Shown here: positions 34,542 through 45,265 of the stretch, in pieces
Numbering within the stretch: position 1 is the first letter of the stretch
Layout: the number at the start of each line of letters is the position of its first letter
Assembly: GCF_000428905.1 (NCBI RefSeq)
Contig: NZ_AUAV01000016.1
Location: 62,001-126,000, forward strand
Direction of reading: 5' to 3'
Length of the DNA: 64,000 nt
Origin: Brumicola pallidula DSM 14239 = ACAM 615
GTDB lineage: Bacteria; Pseudomonadota; Gammaproteobacteria; Enterobacterales; Alteromonadaceae
Program-made: the position numbers and the translations under genes
Notes under the pieces: generated by a model
What the model saw: only the letters and a program-made list of their open reading frames with translations
The model's database searches: none
Told to the model about the DNA's origin: nothing

Positions 34542-36926
34542 TTAATTTATTGATTGTGTTTTCAACCGTAGTGCATTTGCAATTACAGAAACTGAGCTAA
34601 AGCTCATAGCAAGTGCTGCAATCATAGGCGATAATAATATTCCAAAAAATGGGTATAATAAACCGGCTGCTATAGGGATCCCGAGGGAATTGTAAATTAA
34701 AGCAAAAAACAGATTCTGTTTAATGTTACCCATCACGGCGTGACTTAAATTCGTAGCTTTTACAATGCCCTGCAAATCTCCTCGAACGAGTGTTATCATT
34801 GCGCTCTCAATGGCTACATCAGTTCCCGTACCCATGGCAATGCCAACATCACTTTTTGCTAGTGCTGGAGCGTCGTTTATACCATCACCAGCCATTGCGA
34901 CAACTTTTCCTTGTTGCTGTAATTTTGTTACTTCCTTGAGTTTGTCTTCTGGTAACATACCCGCTTTAAAATCGGCAAGATTGAGTTCAGTGGCCACCGC
35001 CTGAGCGGTGTCGTAATTGTCGCCGGTGAGCATTATCACAGTAATGCCTTTATCTTGTAGTTCCTTTATAGCTTTAGCACTTGTTGCTTTAACTTTATCA
35101 CCAATAACTACATACCCAGCTACGCTGCCACTTATGGCTAAATAAGAAACGGTCTTGCCTTGTTTCTGAAAAGATTGTACTTCGGCTTCCATTTCTGAAG
35201 AAACAGTAGCGTTTGCGTACTCCATCATTTTGACGTTTCCTAAATCTAGCTTTTTGCCATCAACGGTTCCTTCCACCCCTTTTCCGGCTACTGCACTAAA
35301 GTTTTCAGTTTTTGAAATGTCGACTTTCTGTTGCTTGCCATATTTTACGGTAGCTACTGCAAGCGGATGCTCGCTCGAACTATTTAGCGATGCAATAAAA
35401 TGTAGAACTTCGCTTTCGCTGAAATTGGAAGCAAATACACCGATTTTCTCAACGGTTGGTTTTCCTTCAGTAATCGTGCCTGTTTTATCTACAATAAGCG
35501 TGTCTACTTTGTCTAATTTCTCAAGCGCTTCGGCATTTTTAATCAAAACTCCATTTTGAGCGCCTTTACCAACGCCAACCATCACAGACATAGGCGTTGC
35601 TAAGCCCAATGCGCAAGGACAAGCAATAATCAATACAGCGATAGCATTTACCAAGGCAAATACATAAGCGGGTTCTGGTCCCCAAATTGCCCAAACTGCA
35701 AACGTGATCAAAGAAATTGTCACAACCACCGGAACGAAATATCCGGCAACGGTATCTGCTAATTTTTGGATAGGAGCACGGCTGCGACTGGCGTCGTTTA
35801 CCATATGTATGATTTGAGAAAGTAAGGTCTCGCTCCCCACTTTTTCGGCTTTCATTAAAAAAGATTGATTGCCATTTATAGTGCCACTGATTACTTTATC
35901 GTCCTGTACTTTATCTATGGGAATAGGTTCGCCTGAAATCATAGATTCATCAACGGTGGTTTTACCTTCGGTAATTACACCGTCGACAGGAATTTTTTCA
36001 CCGGGTTTAACGCGTAAAACATCGCCTTTCTCAATCTTGTCAATGGAAACTTCTTCTTCAGTGCCATTCACGACAAGGACTGCTTTGTTGGGTGCAATTT
36101 TCAGCAGTTTTTTTACTGCGGAATTCGTTTTGCTGTGGGCTCCTGCTTCTAAAACCTGCCCCATCAACACTAATGTAAGAATTACCGTGGCGGCTTCAAA
36201 GTAAACGTGCACGGCGCCAGATCCGGTTTTAAATTGGGCTGGGAAGAAGTCTGGAAATAATATTCCGAAAACACTAAATAGCCACGCCACGCTGGCCCCA
36301 ATGCCAATAAGTGTGAACATGTTAAGATTCCATGTTTTGATGCTTTTATAGGCGCGCTCAAAGAACATCCACGTGGCATAAAATACAACGGGGATTGACA
36401 GTGTAAACTGGATCCAATTCCACCACTTTTGTTCCATGATATCGTACAGTGGATTATTAGGGATCATCTCGCTCATCGCAATCAAGAAAATCGGTAAAGT
36501 AAATCCTAATGCTATCCAGAATTTCTGTAAGAGCTTTTTATAGGTCTTATCTTCAGAAGAAGCATCTGCTTGCAAAGGCACCAAATCCATACCGCATACG
36601 GGACAATCGCCAGATTTGTCGTAGGTTTTGTCGCCCTCACAGTGCATGGGACAATAAAATATTCCAGTTCCTTTAGCTTTTTCCTTTTTTACTTTTGGCG
36701 TTTTAGGCTGTTCTCCCAGTTTATGAATGCTGTAGGAGGCGCCGTCGTCGTTCATCGCTTTTTGAAAGGTTTCAATAGGAATGTGAGATGCCATCTCGAT
36801 AGTTGCCTGTGCTTTTTCTAAATCGACTGACGCATTGGTCACACCTTCCACTTTAGAAAGTGTTTGCGCTACGCGATCACGACAACCGTTGCCGGTCAAT
36901 CCTTGTATGTGGTAGGCGTGTTTCAT
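34542..36926 (-). CDS. Copper-transporting P1B-type ATPase (CopA-like)
   Basis: A 794-residue inner-membrane pump. Order: N-terminal HMA domain (about 1-66), a second metal-binding motif YCPMHCEGDKTY with CPVCGMDLVP (about 88-120), eight membrane helices, the transmembrane CPC in ACPCALGLATP, phosphorylation site DKTGT, SEHPLA, and GDGINDAPAL. The HMA domain reads GLTGNGC where CxxC is expected, so its first ligand Cys is Gly. Sequence style closely recalls Bacteroidetes (flavobacterial) copper ATPases. The ATG at 36926 has AAGGAA six bases upstream; a start nine codons earlier (36953) is less likely. Confidence 0.92.
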   Translation of the reverse strand: MKHAYHIQGLTGNGCRDRVAQTLSKVEGVTNASVDLEKAQATIEMASHIPIETFQKAMNDDGASYSIHKLGEQPKTPKVKKEKAKGTGIFYCPMHCEGDKTYDKSGDCPVCGMDLVPLQADASSEDKTYKKLLQKFWIALGFTLPIFLIAMSEMIPNNPLYDIMEQKWWNWIQFTLSIPVVFYATWMFFERAYKSIKTWNLNMFTLIGIGASVAWLFSVFGILFPDFFPAQFKTGSGAVHVYFEAATVILTLVLMGQVLEAGAHSKTNSAVKKLLKIAPNKAVLVVNGTEEEVSIDKIEKGDVLRVKPGEKIPVDGVITEGKTTVDESMISGEPIPIDKVQDDKVISGTINGNQSFLMKAEKVGSETLLSQIIHMVNDASRSRAPIQKLADTVAGYFVPVVVTISLITFAVWAIWGPEPAYVFALVNAIAVLIIACPCALGLATPMSVMVGVGKGAQNGVLIKNAEALEKLDKVDTLIVDKTGTITEGKPTVEKIGVFASNFSESEVLHFIASLNSSSEHPLAVATVKYGKQQKVDISKTENFSAVAGKGVEGTVDGKKLDLGNVKMMEYANATVSSEMEAEVQSFQKQGKTVSYLAISGSVAGYVVIGDKVKATSAKAIKELQDKGITVIMLTGDNYDTAQAVATELNLADFKAGMLPEDKLKEVTKLQQQGKVVAMAGDGINDAPALAKSDVGIAMGTGTDVAIESAMITLVRGDLQGIVKATNLSHAVMGNIKQNLFFALIYNSLGIPIAAGLLYPFFGILLSPMIAALAMSFSSVSVIANALRLKTQSIN

Positions 36927-37414
36927 TTTATTTCCTTTTTCAATAGGGTGCATATGATAGTTACTAATTTTTTGCGGTAGTGCTTAATCAAAAGCTTCTA
37001 TTTAGTATAAGAAAGATAATACACATACCAGTTCTATTCAACAGCTTGCAATTTTACTGGTTCCAAGCCTTTCGAACTGATTGTTTGTAAAGATTGGTAG
37101 TAGGTCAAAATATGGTTCAGCTTACATTAATCTGCGTTCGTGCATCTAATCGTCAAAACTAGTCTCAACAAGCGTGCAGAGTCTCACTTGCTTATCTTTG
37201 CGTGTACGCGGTGATGATTCTGACGCACCCTCACGCTATACAAATTTTGGTAATTATTTCCCTTGCTCAGACAAGGTCTCTTTCAGATAGTGCAGCAATC
37301 GATAATATTGGTAGTGCCAGAGCAATTTATATATGCGCAATGGACGCAAATGTGACGCGGAGTATAGAAACGTCTACGCTGTACAGTATGACTACATCCA
37401 ATAAAGGCTGATTT
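36927..37414. other. Intergenic stretch between divergent copper ATPase and DUF748 genes
   Basis: It must contain both promoters. A 69-codon frame at 37202-37411 starts with GTG, lacks a ribosome site and family features, and is not called. No clear operator or copper-regulator site was identified by eye. Confidence 0.4.
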
Positions 37415-39772
37415 ATGCAGCGTAGCTTACTACGATGGTTCGGCGGCTATCTGAGAATAAACTGGATCTCACCGCGCCGAATTCGGTTTTGGCTGCTCAT
37501 GCTGGTCACGATTTACACCTTACTGGGTTTTTTCGGCGTGCCTTGGATAGTCCAATACATCGCTGTGAATACCGCACAAGACGACTTTGGTCGCGAACTC
37601 CGCATTGAATCAGTTCAGGCTAATCCCTTCACACTGACGCTCCGGATCGACGGTGTCGCACTTGACGACATCGACAAGCGCCTGCTGCTGGGCTGTAATC
37701 GACTCTTAATCGACCTTGCCTGGTCGAGCATCATCAACAGAGTCTGGACCGTCGAAATAATCAAAATAGACAAACCGATCATTCAGGAAGAACGATTCGC
37801 CTCGGGCGAAACTCGCTTCTCTCGACTGTTCACCCTGCCACTTAAAAAAGAATCGGCCAAAGATGGACCGCTGCCACCACTTGCTTTGCGGATCAACGAA
37901 CTGCGCTTGGATGGCGGTGTTCTGCGCTTCGCTGACAATCTGCGGAACGCGACGGCTGCTGACACTGTAAAACCGAAGCACGTGTCTCTGGCACTGGAAG
38001 ATGTTGGGCTGTCTGTAAAGGATTTCACGCTGCATAAAAGTGCACGCTTTACGCTGCGTCTGGAGGGCCAGCTTGCACAAGGGGGCATGCTCTCTTTCGA
38101 CGGAACGGTTCAACTGTTACCAACTCACGCGCTAGAGGGCAGTGCGATTGTCGATGAACTGGCGTTGATTCAGGCCGGACCCTATCTGCAGCAGTTCGCC
38201 GACGTGCGTCTTGGTAGCGGAACACTGACCTTGAGCGGCCAAATTCACGCAGATGAACAACAACCATTGACATTCAAGGGCCCGGTAGACATTGATATGC
38301 TAAGCATCAGCGAGGGATCTAGTGACGACGTACTTATCGGGTGGCAAACACTACACACCGAACAGCTTCATTTGCGACTTAAGGAAAGACAGATTGAAAC
38401 CGACACCATCGCCGTCAAGGGTCTATCCGGTCGAGTAGTCATCCGTGAGGATAGAACTACTAACTTCGGGCAAATTTTGAGCAAGCCCTCGGCCGCTGCA
38501 GACAATAACGCCGCGCGCCAGCGTGTGGATGAAAAGCCCAGTCCGTTCACTTTTACCATCGAAAGTGTTCAGCTAAACGACGGCGCACTGCGGTTTTCAG
38601 ATTACTCATTGCCTTTGCCCTTTTCAACCAACATACATAAATTGAACGGGGAAATATCGACGTTAAGCTCAACCTCAACTGAGCCGGCAAGGGTGAAGCT
38701 CGAAGGCCAAGTCGCAGAATTTGGCTCAGCCTATGTTGAAGGTGCAGTCCACGCATGGCATCCCACGCGCCAGACCAATGTTAATCTGAGGTTTCGCAAT
38801 CTTCAGGTTCCGAAATATTCTCCTTATACCGTGGACTTTGCTGGCCGCAAAATTGCGGGGGGTACAATGGACCTTGATCTCGACTATACGGTCAAGGACA
38901 AGCAACTCGACGGAAAAAACAAGTTGGTGCTTCAGGATTTAAAACTGGGTAAAAAAATGGCTTCAAGTGACGCTATGGACCTTCCATTGGACTTAGCCAT
39001 AGCCCTACTTCAGGACAGCGATGGCGTCATTGCTCTCTCTCTACCAGTGACTGGGGATGTTAACGATCCAAAATTCGACTTCAACAAGATCATCCAACAA
39101 GCATTGGGAAGCGCCATTACTTCTGTCATTACAGCACCCTTCAGTTTTCTGGCGAGTCTCGTCGGCGCAGACTCGGCTGATCTTAGTCAGGTGGAGTTCC
39201 TAGAGGGCAGTGCCGATCTACTCCCGCCGCAGCGCGAACGCATCGCCAAGCTCCGCAAGGCACTCAATCAGCGCCCTGCTCTGGTCATAGAGCTCGCCGG
39301 ACCCTTCAACCGGACTTTCGATAGCCCGGCCCTGCGACGCAAGAAAGCCATCGACGTTCTGCGTCACAGCCTAGCTGAAATGGGCCGAGAAGTTATAGAG
39401 CCAAGCCTGACAAACGAGTCTAATCAAGATATTCTCGAGGAGTTGCTTAACGTATATTACCCAGAGGTAAATTTGGAGCTGGTCCAAGCGCGATTCACTG
39501 AAAAACAGAATATGTCATCTGATGCAACCAAACTGGACGCCCTAGCTTATCGCAGCCATCTGGCCAAACGGATCATTGCTGCACAATTAATTACAAACGC
39601 TGACCTCAAAGCCATCGCCAACGCTCGTGCATCAGCGGCAGGGGACGCATTAATCACTCCAAATGAGGATGACCGCATAGCAGGTAATCGAGTGCGTATC
39701 GTGGCGCCTAAAGAGCTTGATTTAGTGGGCGGCGAGCGCATTGCCATGGAGGCTGCCATAACTGTAGACTGA
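37415..39772 (+). CDS. DUF748 (AsmA-like) envelope protein
   Basis: A 785-residue protein with one N-terminal membrane helix (about 25-48: WLLMLVTIYTLLGFFGVPWI), then long beta-rich repeats of the AsmA/DUF748 type (NPFTLTLRIDGVALDDID, DKPIIQEERFASGETRFS). A C-terminal OmpA-like part follows (FLEGSADLLPPQRERIAKLR and the end GNRVRIVAP). It is anchored in the inner membrane and probably spans the periplasm, where relatives are linked to lipid transport or outer-membrane integrity. It is shorter than many relatives, which exceed 900 residues. Base composition is G+C-richer than the neighbours. Confidence 0.85.
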   Translation: MQRSLLRWFGGYLRINWISPRRIRFWLLMLVTIYTLLGFFGVPWIVQYIAVNTAQDDFGRELRIESVQANPFTLTLRIDGVALDDIDKRLLLGCNRLLIDLAWSSIINRVWTVEIIKIDKPIIQEERFASGETRFSRLFTLPLKKESAKDGPLPPLALRINELRLDGGVLRFADNLRNATAADTVKPKHVSLALEDVGLSVKDFTLHKSARFTLRLEGQLAQGGMLSFDGTVQLLPTHALEGSAIVDELALIQAGPYLQQFADVRLGSGTLTLSGQIHADEQQPLTFKGPVDIDMLSISEGSSDDVLIGWQTLHTEQLHLRLKERQIETDTIAVKGLSGRVVIREDRTTNFGQILSKPSAAADNNAARQRVDEKPSPFTFTIESVQLNDGALRFSDYSLPLPFSTNIHKLNGEISTLSSTSTEPARVKLEGQVAEFGSAYVEGAVHAWHPTRQTNVNLRFRNLQVPKYSPYTVDFAGRKIAGGTMDLDLDYTVKDKQLDGKNKLVLQDLKLGKKMASSDAMDLPLDLAIALLQDSDGVIALSLPVTGDVNDPKFDFNKIIQQALGSAITSVITAPFSFLASLVGADSADLSQVEFLEGSADLLPPQRERIAKLRKALNQRPALVIELAGPFNRTFDSPALRRKKAIDVLRHSLAEMGREVIEPSLTNESNQDILEELLNVYYPEVNLELVQARFTEKQNMSSDATKLDALAYRSHLAKRIIAAQLITNADLKAIANARASAAGDALITPNEDDRIAGNRVRIVAPKELDLVGGERIAMEAAITVD

Positions 39773-40254
39773 GGCGACTGGCGCAAGCCAAACATCAACG
39801 CCACCGCAAGCATGGAATTTAATTTCTTAAGGGACCAAAGCGGGCCATAGGATTGACTTTCTGGCGGCTAAATTTATGCTCGTAATTATTAGAAAATGCT
39901 ATTAATTCTAATTCACACAGCTTGCACTGAGCCGACGGTGGGCATCAACATTGCTAATGCTCACTGAAAATCTTGGCCGTGTGAAAATTAAAAAAAGCTT
40001 TATGTTTTTTGAACATCATAATTATTATTTAAACGATAGTATTATTTGCACTCACCTTTCACCTCTATATACGTTTCATCAAACAGCCAACGATTACTAG
40101 GACGTTTCTTTTTTAGATGAAGGGTTTTTTGGCAACTGTTTAGCTTAAATAATATACACGGTACCGGTCCTACTGCTTTTAAAGGCTATCCAATAGTGTT
40201 CATTATTGAAACACGTGCGTGTATTTTCAACGCTGTTAAGCGATATAAACTCAA
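39773..40254. other. Gene-poor stretch with short repeat
   Basis: Positions 39930-39968 match 8036-8074 and read EPTVGINIANAH then a stop. A transposase piece lies on the minus strand at 40042-40143. The rest shows no gene. Confidence 0.5.
40042..40143 (-). pseudogene. DDE transposase fragment (IS6-like)
   Basis: About 33 codons read LHLKKKRPSNRWLFDETYIE followed by VKGECK. The WxxDETYIxVKG pattern is that around the first catalytic Asp of IS6-family transposases. Nothing else of the element remains. Confidence 0.5.
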
Positions 40255-40863
40255 CTAAAAATACTGTTCAATATTTTGTTGTAAGCTGGTTGTGGACATG
40301 TCTCCTGCATGGCTGTGTACTAATTCTCCGTTAGTATTAAAGAACAGTGTGACCGGCAAACTAAAGAGACCCTTGTTAGTCGCTATTTCTCCTTTACTAT
40401 CTAATAGCACGTGCTCAAATTTGAATCCTTCTCGCTGCAAAAACGCCTGCACGACTTCGCTCGATTCACGTTGATTTAGTGAAATAAACGTCACGTCACT
40501 ATAGCGCAGCTCCGCCTGCTCTAGCACTGGCATTAACTGCAGGCAAGGCGAGCATGAACTAGCCCAGAGATTAACGACGGTTGGCTGCTGCTGACTAATG
40601 TCGGTTATTTTTACCTCTTTACCATCCAGTTGCATAAAGTTGCTATCTGGCAGTCCAGTATGCGAGCGGGCTAAAGCAATAACTAAGCTAAACACTCCGT
40701 ACACGCCTACTGCGGTTAACCCGCCAGAAAGTGTGGCCTTAAACACGCGCCCCTTATTTTTTATTATGGCTATAAGCGATACTAGTAAGCCAATAAAAAC
40801 ACTAATTAAGAGCAATACTGGCGATACAGATAAAGCAAAAAAGCCAAGGTCAATAGACATCAA
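40255..40863 (-). CDS. Membrane-anchored thioredoxin-like (TlpA-type) protein
   Basis: A 202-residue protein with two N-terminal membrane helices (about 8-35 and 48-66) followed by a thioredoxin fold. [20 protein letters not shown] contains the redox pair CSPC, and [12 protein letters not shown] contains the cis-Pro. It probably acts as a disulfide reductase on the periplasmic face. The start overlaps the end of edd by four bases, so the two are co-translated. A metabolic reason for this pairing is not obvious. Confidence 0.8.
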   Translation of the reverse strand: MMSIDLGFFALSVSPVLLLISVFIGLLVSLIAIIKNKGRVFKATLSGGLTAVGVYGVFSLVIALARSHTGLPDSNFMQLDGKEVKITDISQQQPTVVNLWASSCSPCLQLMPVLEQAELRYSDVTFISLNQRESSEVVQAFLQREGFKFEHVLLDSKGEIATNKGLFSLPVTLFFNTNGELVHSHAGDMSTTSLQQNIEQYF

Positions 40864-42701
40864 AGTGTTCCAGAATCAAGACGATCCTGTTCAACAAACA
40901 AAGAACAAGCTCCCTGTTCGGCTCCGGTCAAAGTGGAGCGCATACCAGCAAAAAGCTCTCGCCCCATGCCTTGATGACTTAGCGTTAAGTCTATTTTAGC
41001 TTGTATACGGTTGGCTAATTCAGCCTCACTAACATGCAGCGTGAGCTCACCGCTAACAGTATCAATTTCCACCATGTCGCCATTCTGTATTTTGCCAATA
41101 ACACCGCCTTTAAAAGCTTCTGGTGTTAGGTGAATAGCCGCTGGTACCCTACCAGACGCACCCGACATTCTGCCATCGGTCACCAAAGCCACTTTAAAAC
41201 CCTCGTCTTGCAGAATACCCAAGGGGGGCGTTAATCGATGTAACTCAGGCATTCCCAGTGCAGCAGGCCCTTGGAAGCGGACAACCACAATACAATCTTT
41301 ACTGAGCTCGCCAGATTGAAACGCAGCATCGAAAGAATATTGGTCTTCAAACACCACCGCAGGTGCTTTCATTTTACAATAGGGTGTACTTAGCGCCGAT
41401 GTCTTCATTATTGCACGACCTAAGTTACCCGAGAGCACAGCCAAACCACCAGTCGGTTGAAACGGCTTATTAATATCGGCCACTACCTCTGTGTCAAACG
41501 ACTCGGTAACACCTTCAACCCATTTAAGCTCACCATCTATTATGCGCGGCTCTTGCGTATATCGCTCGAGGCCAAAGCCACATATTGTGTTAACGTCATT
41601 ATGTAACAAGCCTTTATCGAGTAGTTGCTTAAACAATAACGACATACCACCTGCGGCAGTGAAGTGATTGATATCTGCTGAACCGTTCGGATATATGCGG
41701 GTAATTAAAGGTGTTGCACTCGATAAGTCAGCAAAATCGTCCCAATTTACAATGAAGCCAGCTGCGCGCGCAACGGCCACTAAATGCATAGTGTGATTTG
41801 TTGATCCACCCGTGGCTAATAAACCAATAAGACCGTTAACCATCGTCTTGGCATCTACTACATGACCAATAGGCATATAATTGTCGCCTAAATCGGTTAT
41901 TCGGGTGATTTGTCTTGCGGCGGCGTTGGTTAATTCCTCTCTTAATTCAGTTCCTGGATTCACAAAAGATGCCCCCGGTAGGTGCAGCCCCATTACTTCA
42001 ACTACAAGCTGATTACTGTTCGCTGTGCCATAAAAAGTACATGTACCTGCAGAGTGGTACGACTGTGATTCAGCATCTAGCAGTTCTTCGCGGCCCACTT
42101 TACCTTGAGCAAACTCCTGGCGGATACGCGCTTTTTCTTTATTTGGTAAGCCAGATGGCATTGGACCCGCTGGCACAAAAATAGTCGGTAAATGACCAAA
42201 ACTCAAGCCCGCTAATAACAAGCCCGGTACAATTTTGTCGCAAATACCCAGCATTAATGCGCCGTCAAACATATTATGCGACAAGCCAATGGCAGCACCC
42301 ATTGCTATGTTATCTCTGCTCATTAAACTTAATTCCATGCCGGGATTACCCTGAGTTACCCCATCGCACATGGCGGGAACACCACCAGCAAATTGCGCTA
42401 CACTGCCCACTTCAGAGATCGCTTTCTTCAGCTTTTGTGGGTAGTCTTCATAAGGCTGGTGGGCACTAAGCATATCGTTATATGACGATACAATGGCGAT
42501 GTTAGCTTTGACCATGCTGCGCAGATCAGCTTTATCTTCTTTACCACACGCTGCAAAACCATGTGCAAGGTTGCCGCAAGAAAGCTCGCCTCGCAGAGGA
42601 CCTTGCTTGCGCGCTCGTTCAATTTTGGCTAAATAGGCTGCCCTAGATACTTTACTGCGATCAATAATTCGATCCGTCACTTCTTGTATAATAGTGTTCA
42701 A
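40860..42701 (-). CDS. edd: Phosphogluconate dehydratase
   Basis: A 613-residue enzyme of the IlvD/Edd family that converts 6-phosphogluconate to KDPG, the first specific step of the Entner-Doudoroff pathway. Iron-sulfur and active-site regions are visible: [37 protein letters not shown] and [18 protein letters not shown]. The length is typical. The start is a TTG preceded by AAGGATTTAA; the alignment with relatives (MNT-IIQ-VTDRII) supports it. eda and zwf are not in the window. Confidence 0.94.
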   Translation of the reverse strand: MNTIIQEVTDRIIDRSKVSRAAYLAKIERARKQGPLRGELSCGNLAHGFAACGKEDKADLRSMVKANIAIVSSYNDMLSAHQPYEDYPQKLKKAISEVGSVAQFAGGVPAMCDGVTQGNPGMELSLMSRDNIAMGAAIGLSHNMFDGALMLGICDKIVPGLLLAGLSFGHLPTIFVPAGPMPSGLPNKEKARIRQEFAQGKVGREELLDAESQSYHSAGTCTFYGTANSNQLVVEVMGLHLPGASFVNPGTELREELTNAAARQITRITDLGDNYMPIGHVVDAKTMVNGLIGLLATGGSTNHTMHLVAVARAAGFIVNWDDFADLSSATPLITRIYPNGSADINHFTAAGGMSLLFKQLLDKGLLHNDVNTICGFGLERYTQEPRIIDGELKWVEGVTESFDTEVVADINKPFQPTGGLAVLSGNLGRAIMKTSALSTPYCKMKAPAVVFEDQYSFDAAFQSGELSKDCIVVVRFQGPAALGMPELHRLTPPLGILQDEGFKVALVTDGRMSGASGRVPAAIHLTPEAFKGGVIGKIQNGDMVEIDTVSGELTLHVSEAELANRIQAKIDLTLSHQGMGRELFAGMRSTLTGAEQGACSLFVEQDRLDSGTL

Positions 42702-43023
42702 ATTAAATCCTTAATGTGCGCATATCAAATCAGACGGAGTATAAATACACGTCGAATTTTACGGACTTTTCTAATTCTGTTACTTTTTAGTAACCGGGTA
42801 AGTTAAAGAATAATAATAGAACTAATAATCTTACTCAGCGGCGTGCAATGAATCGCTTCCGATCCTTACAACTCGAGATGTTTTATGTGACTACTCTATT
42901 AATATAATTTAACGTTATGGCGTTCGATGTTAATAAGATAAGCCTAAAAATAGATTTTGATAAGTCGTTATTTACGTGGCTGTTGCTCAGTTTTATTGTG
43001 GTGTGACTCCGGTGATAGAGTCT
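42702..43023. other. Intergenic stretch with the edd promoter region
   Basis: No gene is seen. The part nearest edd should carry its minus-strand promoter. The other end is the 3' side of the MarR-type gene and shows no terminator hairpin that I can support. Confidence 0.4.
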
Positions 43024-43605
43024 TCACTGCAAGGGCTTGCCTAGGACGAAGTTGAAGCAGATCTCGTCGAGTTCTTCTAGTAATAGCGGCTCGCTGGCGA
43101 ACCCGCAGGCATAAGTCGTCTGTTCATCTCGATTGCAGCCATCACCTTCTAGGTGTTGGCACGAGGTGCAGGAGCCGAAAGTCAGTTTGCCTCGCTCGCC
43201 TGCCACATCACCTAGCATGCGCTGCAAGGCATTGGCGAAGTGGCCTTGCATATTTTGTGGTAGGGAGTCGGCAGCACGAACAAGAGATTCAAAGGGATCA
43301 TTCGCAAGAATATCCCTGGCTTTTTCGGTCAGAACCAGCTGGATACTGCGTCTGTCGCTATCAGAGCGTATGCGCGTCAGATAGCCTTTTTTTTCAAGGC
43401 TTTTGATTGTCTGTGAAGCTGTACCTCGAGTTGTAGCATGGAATGCCGCGAAAGCGGATGGTGTCCGTGAGAATCGGTTGGCGAGCGCGAAGTATCTGAG
43501 CACTGCCCACTGAGCTGTCGTTAGCTTCTCAACCAGCCTGTCGCCAGAGGCCATACGGCCCAAGTGAAAGACCAGTTCCGCAATAGTGCGACTATTCATT
43601 TTCAA
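43024..43605 (-). CDS. MarR-family regulator with C-terminal cysteine cluster
   Basis: A 193-residue winged-helix protein. The DNA-binding part includes TTAQWAVLRYFALAN, TRGTASQTIKSLEKKGYLTR and the wing RIRSDSDRRSIQLVLTEKA. The C-terminal part has FGSCTSCQHLEGDGCNR and then a Cys in TYACGFAS, a spacing that could bind a metal or iron-sulfur cluster or sense oxidation. It is divergent from the aconitase-like gene 146 bases away, so that gene is its likely target. G+C content is higher than average for the window. Confidence 0.85.
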   Translation of the reverse strand: MKMNSRTIAELVFHLGRMASGDRLVEKLTTAQWAVLRYFALANRFSRTPSAFAAFHATTRGTASQTIKSLEKKGYLTRIRSDSDRRSIQLVLTEKARDILANDPFESLVRAADSLPQNMQGHFANALQRMLGDVAGERGKLTFGSCTSCQHLEGDGCNRDEQTTYACGFASEPLLLEELDEICFNFVLGKPLQ

Positions 43606-43751
43606 CCCCTATAATATCTTAAGATGATAGCGTTTAAAAACCATGTTGACAATAATATAGTTTTGAACCGATACTTGTTAGACCGTGTTAAATATTATAC
43701 GTCTCGACATGGAGTGGGTATCGCAACCTTATCGAACTTGGGAGCATGAAC
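43606..43751. promoter_or_regulatory. Divergent promoter region between MarR regulator and aconitase-like gene
   Basis: A perfect 10-bp palindrome ATCTTAAGAT lies at 43616-43625, about 12 bases before the regulator start. An imperfect inverted repeat GTTGACAA...TTTTGAAC lies near 43645-43668 and contains a TTGACA-like -35. Either could be a MarR operator. A GGAG at 43741-43744 is the ribosome site for the aconitase-like gene. Confidence 0.5.
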
Positions 43752-44840
43752 ATGAACGTCACACAGAAACTGATCCAGTCGCATCTGATGCATGGAGATA
43801 TGAAGCCAAACGAGGAAATTGGTATCCGCATTGACCAGACTCTGACGCAGGATGCTACTGGCACGCTAGTTATGCTGGAGCTGGAGGCGATGGGTCTGGA
43901 CCGAGTGAAGACTGAAGTGAGCGTCCAGTATGTTGATCACAACATCATTCAAGAGGACTTCAAGAACCCTGACGACCACCTTTTTCTGCGTAGCGCCTGC
44001 CAGAGGTTCGGCGTCTGGTACTCGCGGCCTGGAAACGGAGTGAGTCATCCTTGCCATCAGGAAAATTTTGGTAAGCCAGGCAAGACGCTTCTTGGCTCTG
44101 ACAGTCACACCCCGGCGGCAGGTGCCATTGGCATGCTTTCTATCGGCGCTGGCGGGCTAGAAGTGGCGCTGGCAATGGCGGGCGAACCGTTCTTTACACG
44201 TATGCCTTTGGTCTGGGGCGTGAAGCTCACCGGCAGCCTGCCAGACTGGGTGAGCGCCAAAGATGTGATCCTAGAGATGTTACGCCGCCACGGCGTGGAA
44301 GGGGCACTTGGCCGGATCATCGAATATTATGGACCAGGGCTAGACACATTAAGTGCAATGGATCGGCACGTGATCGCCAACATGGGTGCCGAGCTTGGCG
44401 CGACCAGTACGGTTTTCCCTTCCGATCAGGAGGTGCGTCGTTTCCTGCGTGCCTGGCAGCGCGAAGAGGATTGGATCGAATTGATTGCCGATAAGGGCGC
44501 GACCTACGACGTATACGAAGAGATCGATCTGGCCAGCCTAGTACCGCTGATCGCTATGCCGTCCAGCCCAGGCAACGTGCGTCCCGTCAGCGAAGTGGCG
44601 GGTGAACGGATCTACCAAACATACATTGGCTCGTCGGCCAATCCCGGCTATCGTGACTTAGCGGTTCCCGCCATGATGGTGCAGGGTCGGCAAGTGAATG
44701 ACAGAGTTTCGTTCGATATTAACCCCACGTCCCGAGCGCAGCTTGAAACATTGAAACGTCACCCAGCAGCACACGTTTCAGGTGCGTCACGACATGTCAC
44801 CGCGGCAAGTAAAGTTCTTGCTTCGCGGGGGATTAATTAG
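43752..44840 (+). pseudogene. Aconitase-like protein, C-terminally truncated
   Basis: A 362-residue N-terminal part of an aconitase-superfamily enzyme: GTLVMLELEAMGLDRVKTE, RPGNGVSHPCHQENFGKPG, LLGSDSHTPAAGAIGMLSIG and SPGNVRPVSEVAGERIYQTY. In the roughly 645-residue relatives a segment with two cluster cysteines (CGPCIG-type) and the swivelling domain follow. Here the sequence departs after about residue 340 and stops, so the iron-sulfur site is incomplete and activity is unlikely. The second ATG (43752) has GGAG seven bases upstream; an ATG at 43746 is too close to it. Confidence 0.8.
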
Positions 44841-44929
44841 CTGGATGAAAGAGCGCCTCTCAGGGCAATAGGCAATACGGAACTTGGCCATGGTTGGCGA
44901 CACTTAAACGCTGCTAACTAGGTCAACTT

Positions 44930-45170
44930 TTGATTAAAATCATCGCAATATTATCTGTACTATTATTTGTAACTGGGTGTGCAAGCAACAGTCAGTTAGC
45001 CAAAGACAGTAATTACTGTCGCGATGTAGCCGATAAAGTTGAAAAATTCTGGCGTTGCTGCAATTGAAGCTTATAACACTTGTTTAGATATAAAAGAGTC
45101 TGAAAGGCTGAGAGGACTATCTGTTGGAGAAAAAGCAGTAGATCTTGGTGTTAAGTTAGTTTTGAACTAA
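44930..45170 (+). pseudogene. Small lipoprotein gene with frameshift
   Basis: A TTG-started frame encodes a lipoprotein signal (IIAILSVLLFVTGCASN, lipobox VTGC) and about 25 further residues, then stops at 45067. Reading one base over from about 45055 the coding continues as VAAIEAYNTCLDIKESERLR to a TAA at 45170. The two halves fit as one protein of about 79 residues broken by a single-base change. The function is unknown. Confidence 0.55.
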
Positions 45171-45265
45171 ACAGTGACCGTAATACTTGCAGTGTAGGGC
45201 ATTTTTTGTTGTCAAAAATTAGTGTAACCGTGTTCTTCGCGCCTTGAGACGTTCGGTCAAATAAA

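Noticed and set aside
37202-37411. 69-codon open frame before the DUF748 gene
   Set aside because: It has a GTG start, no ribosome site and no recognisable motif, and overlaps the likely promoter region.
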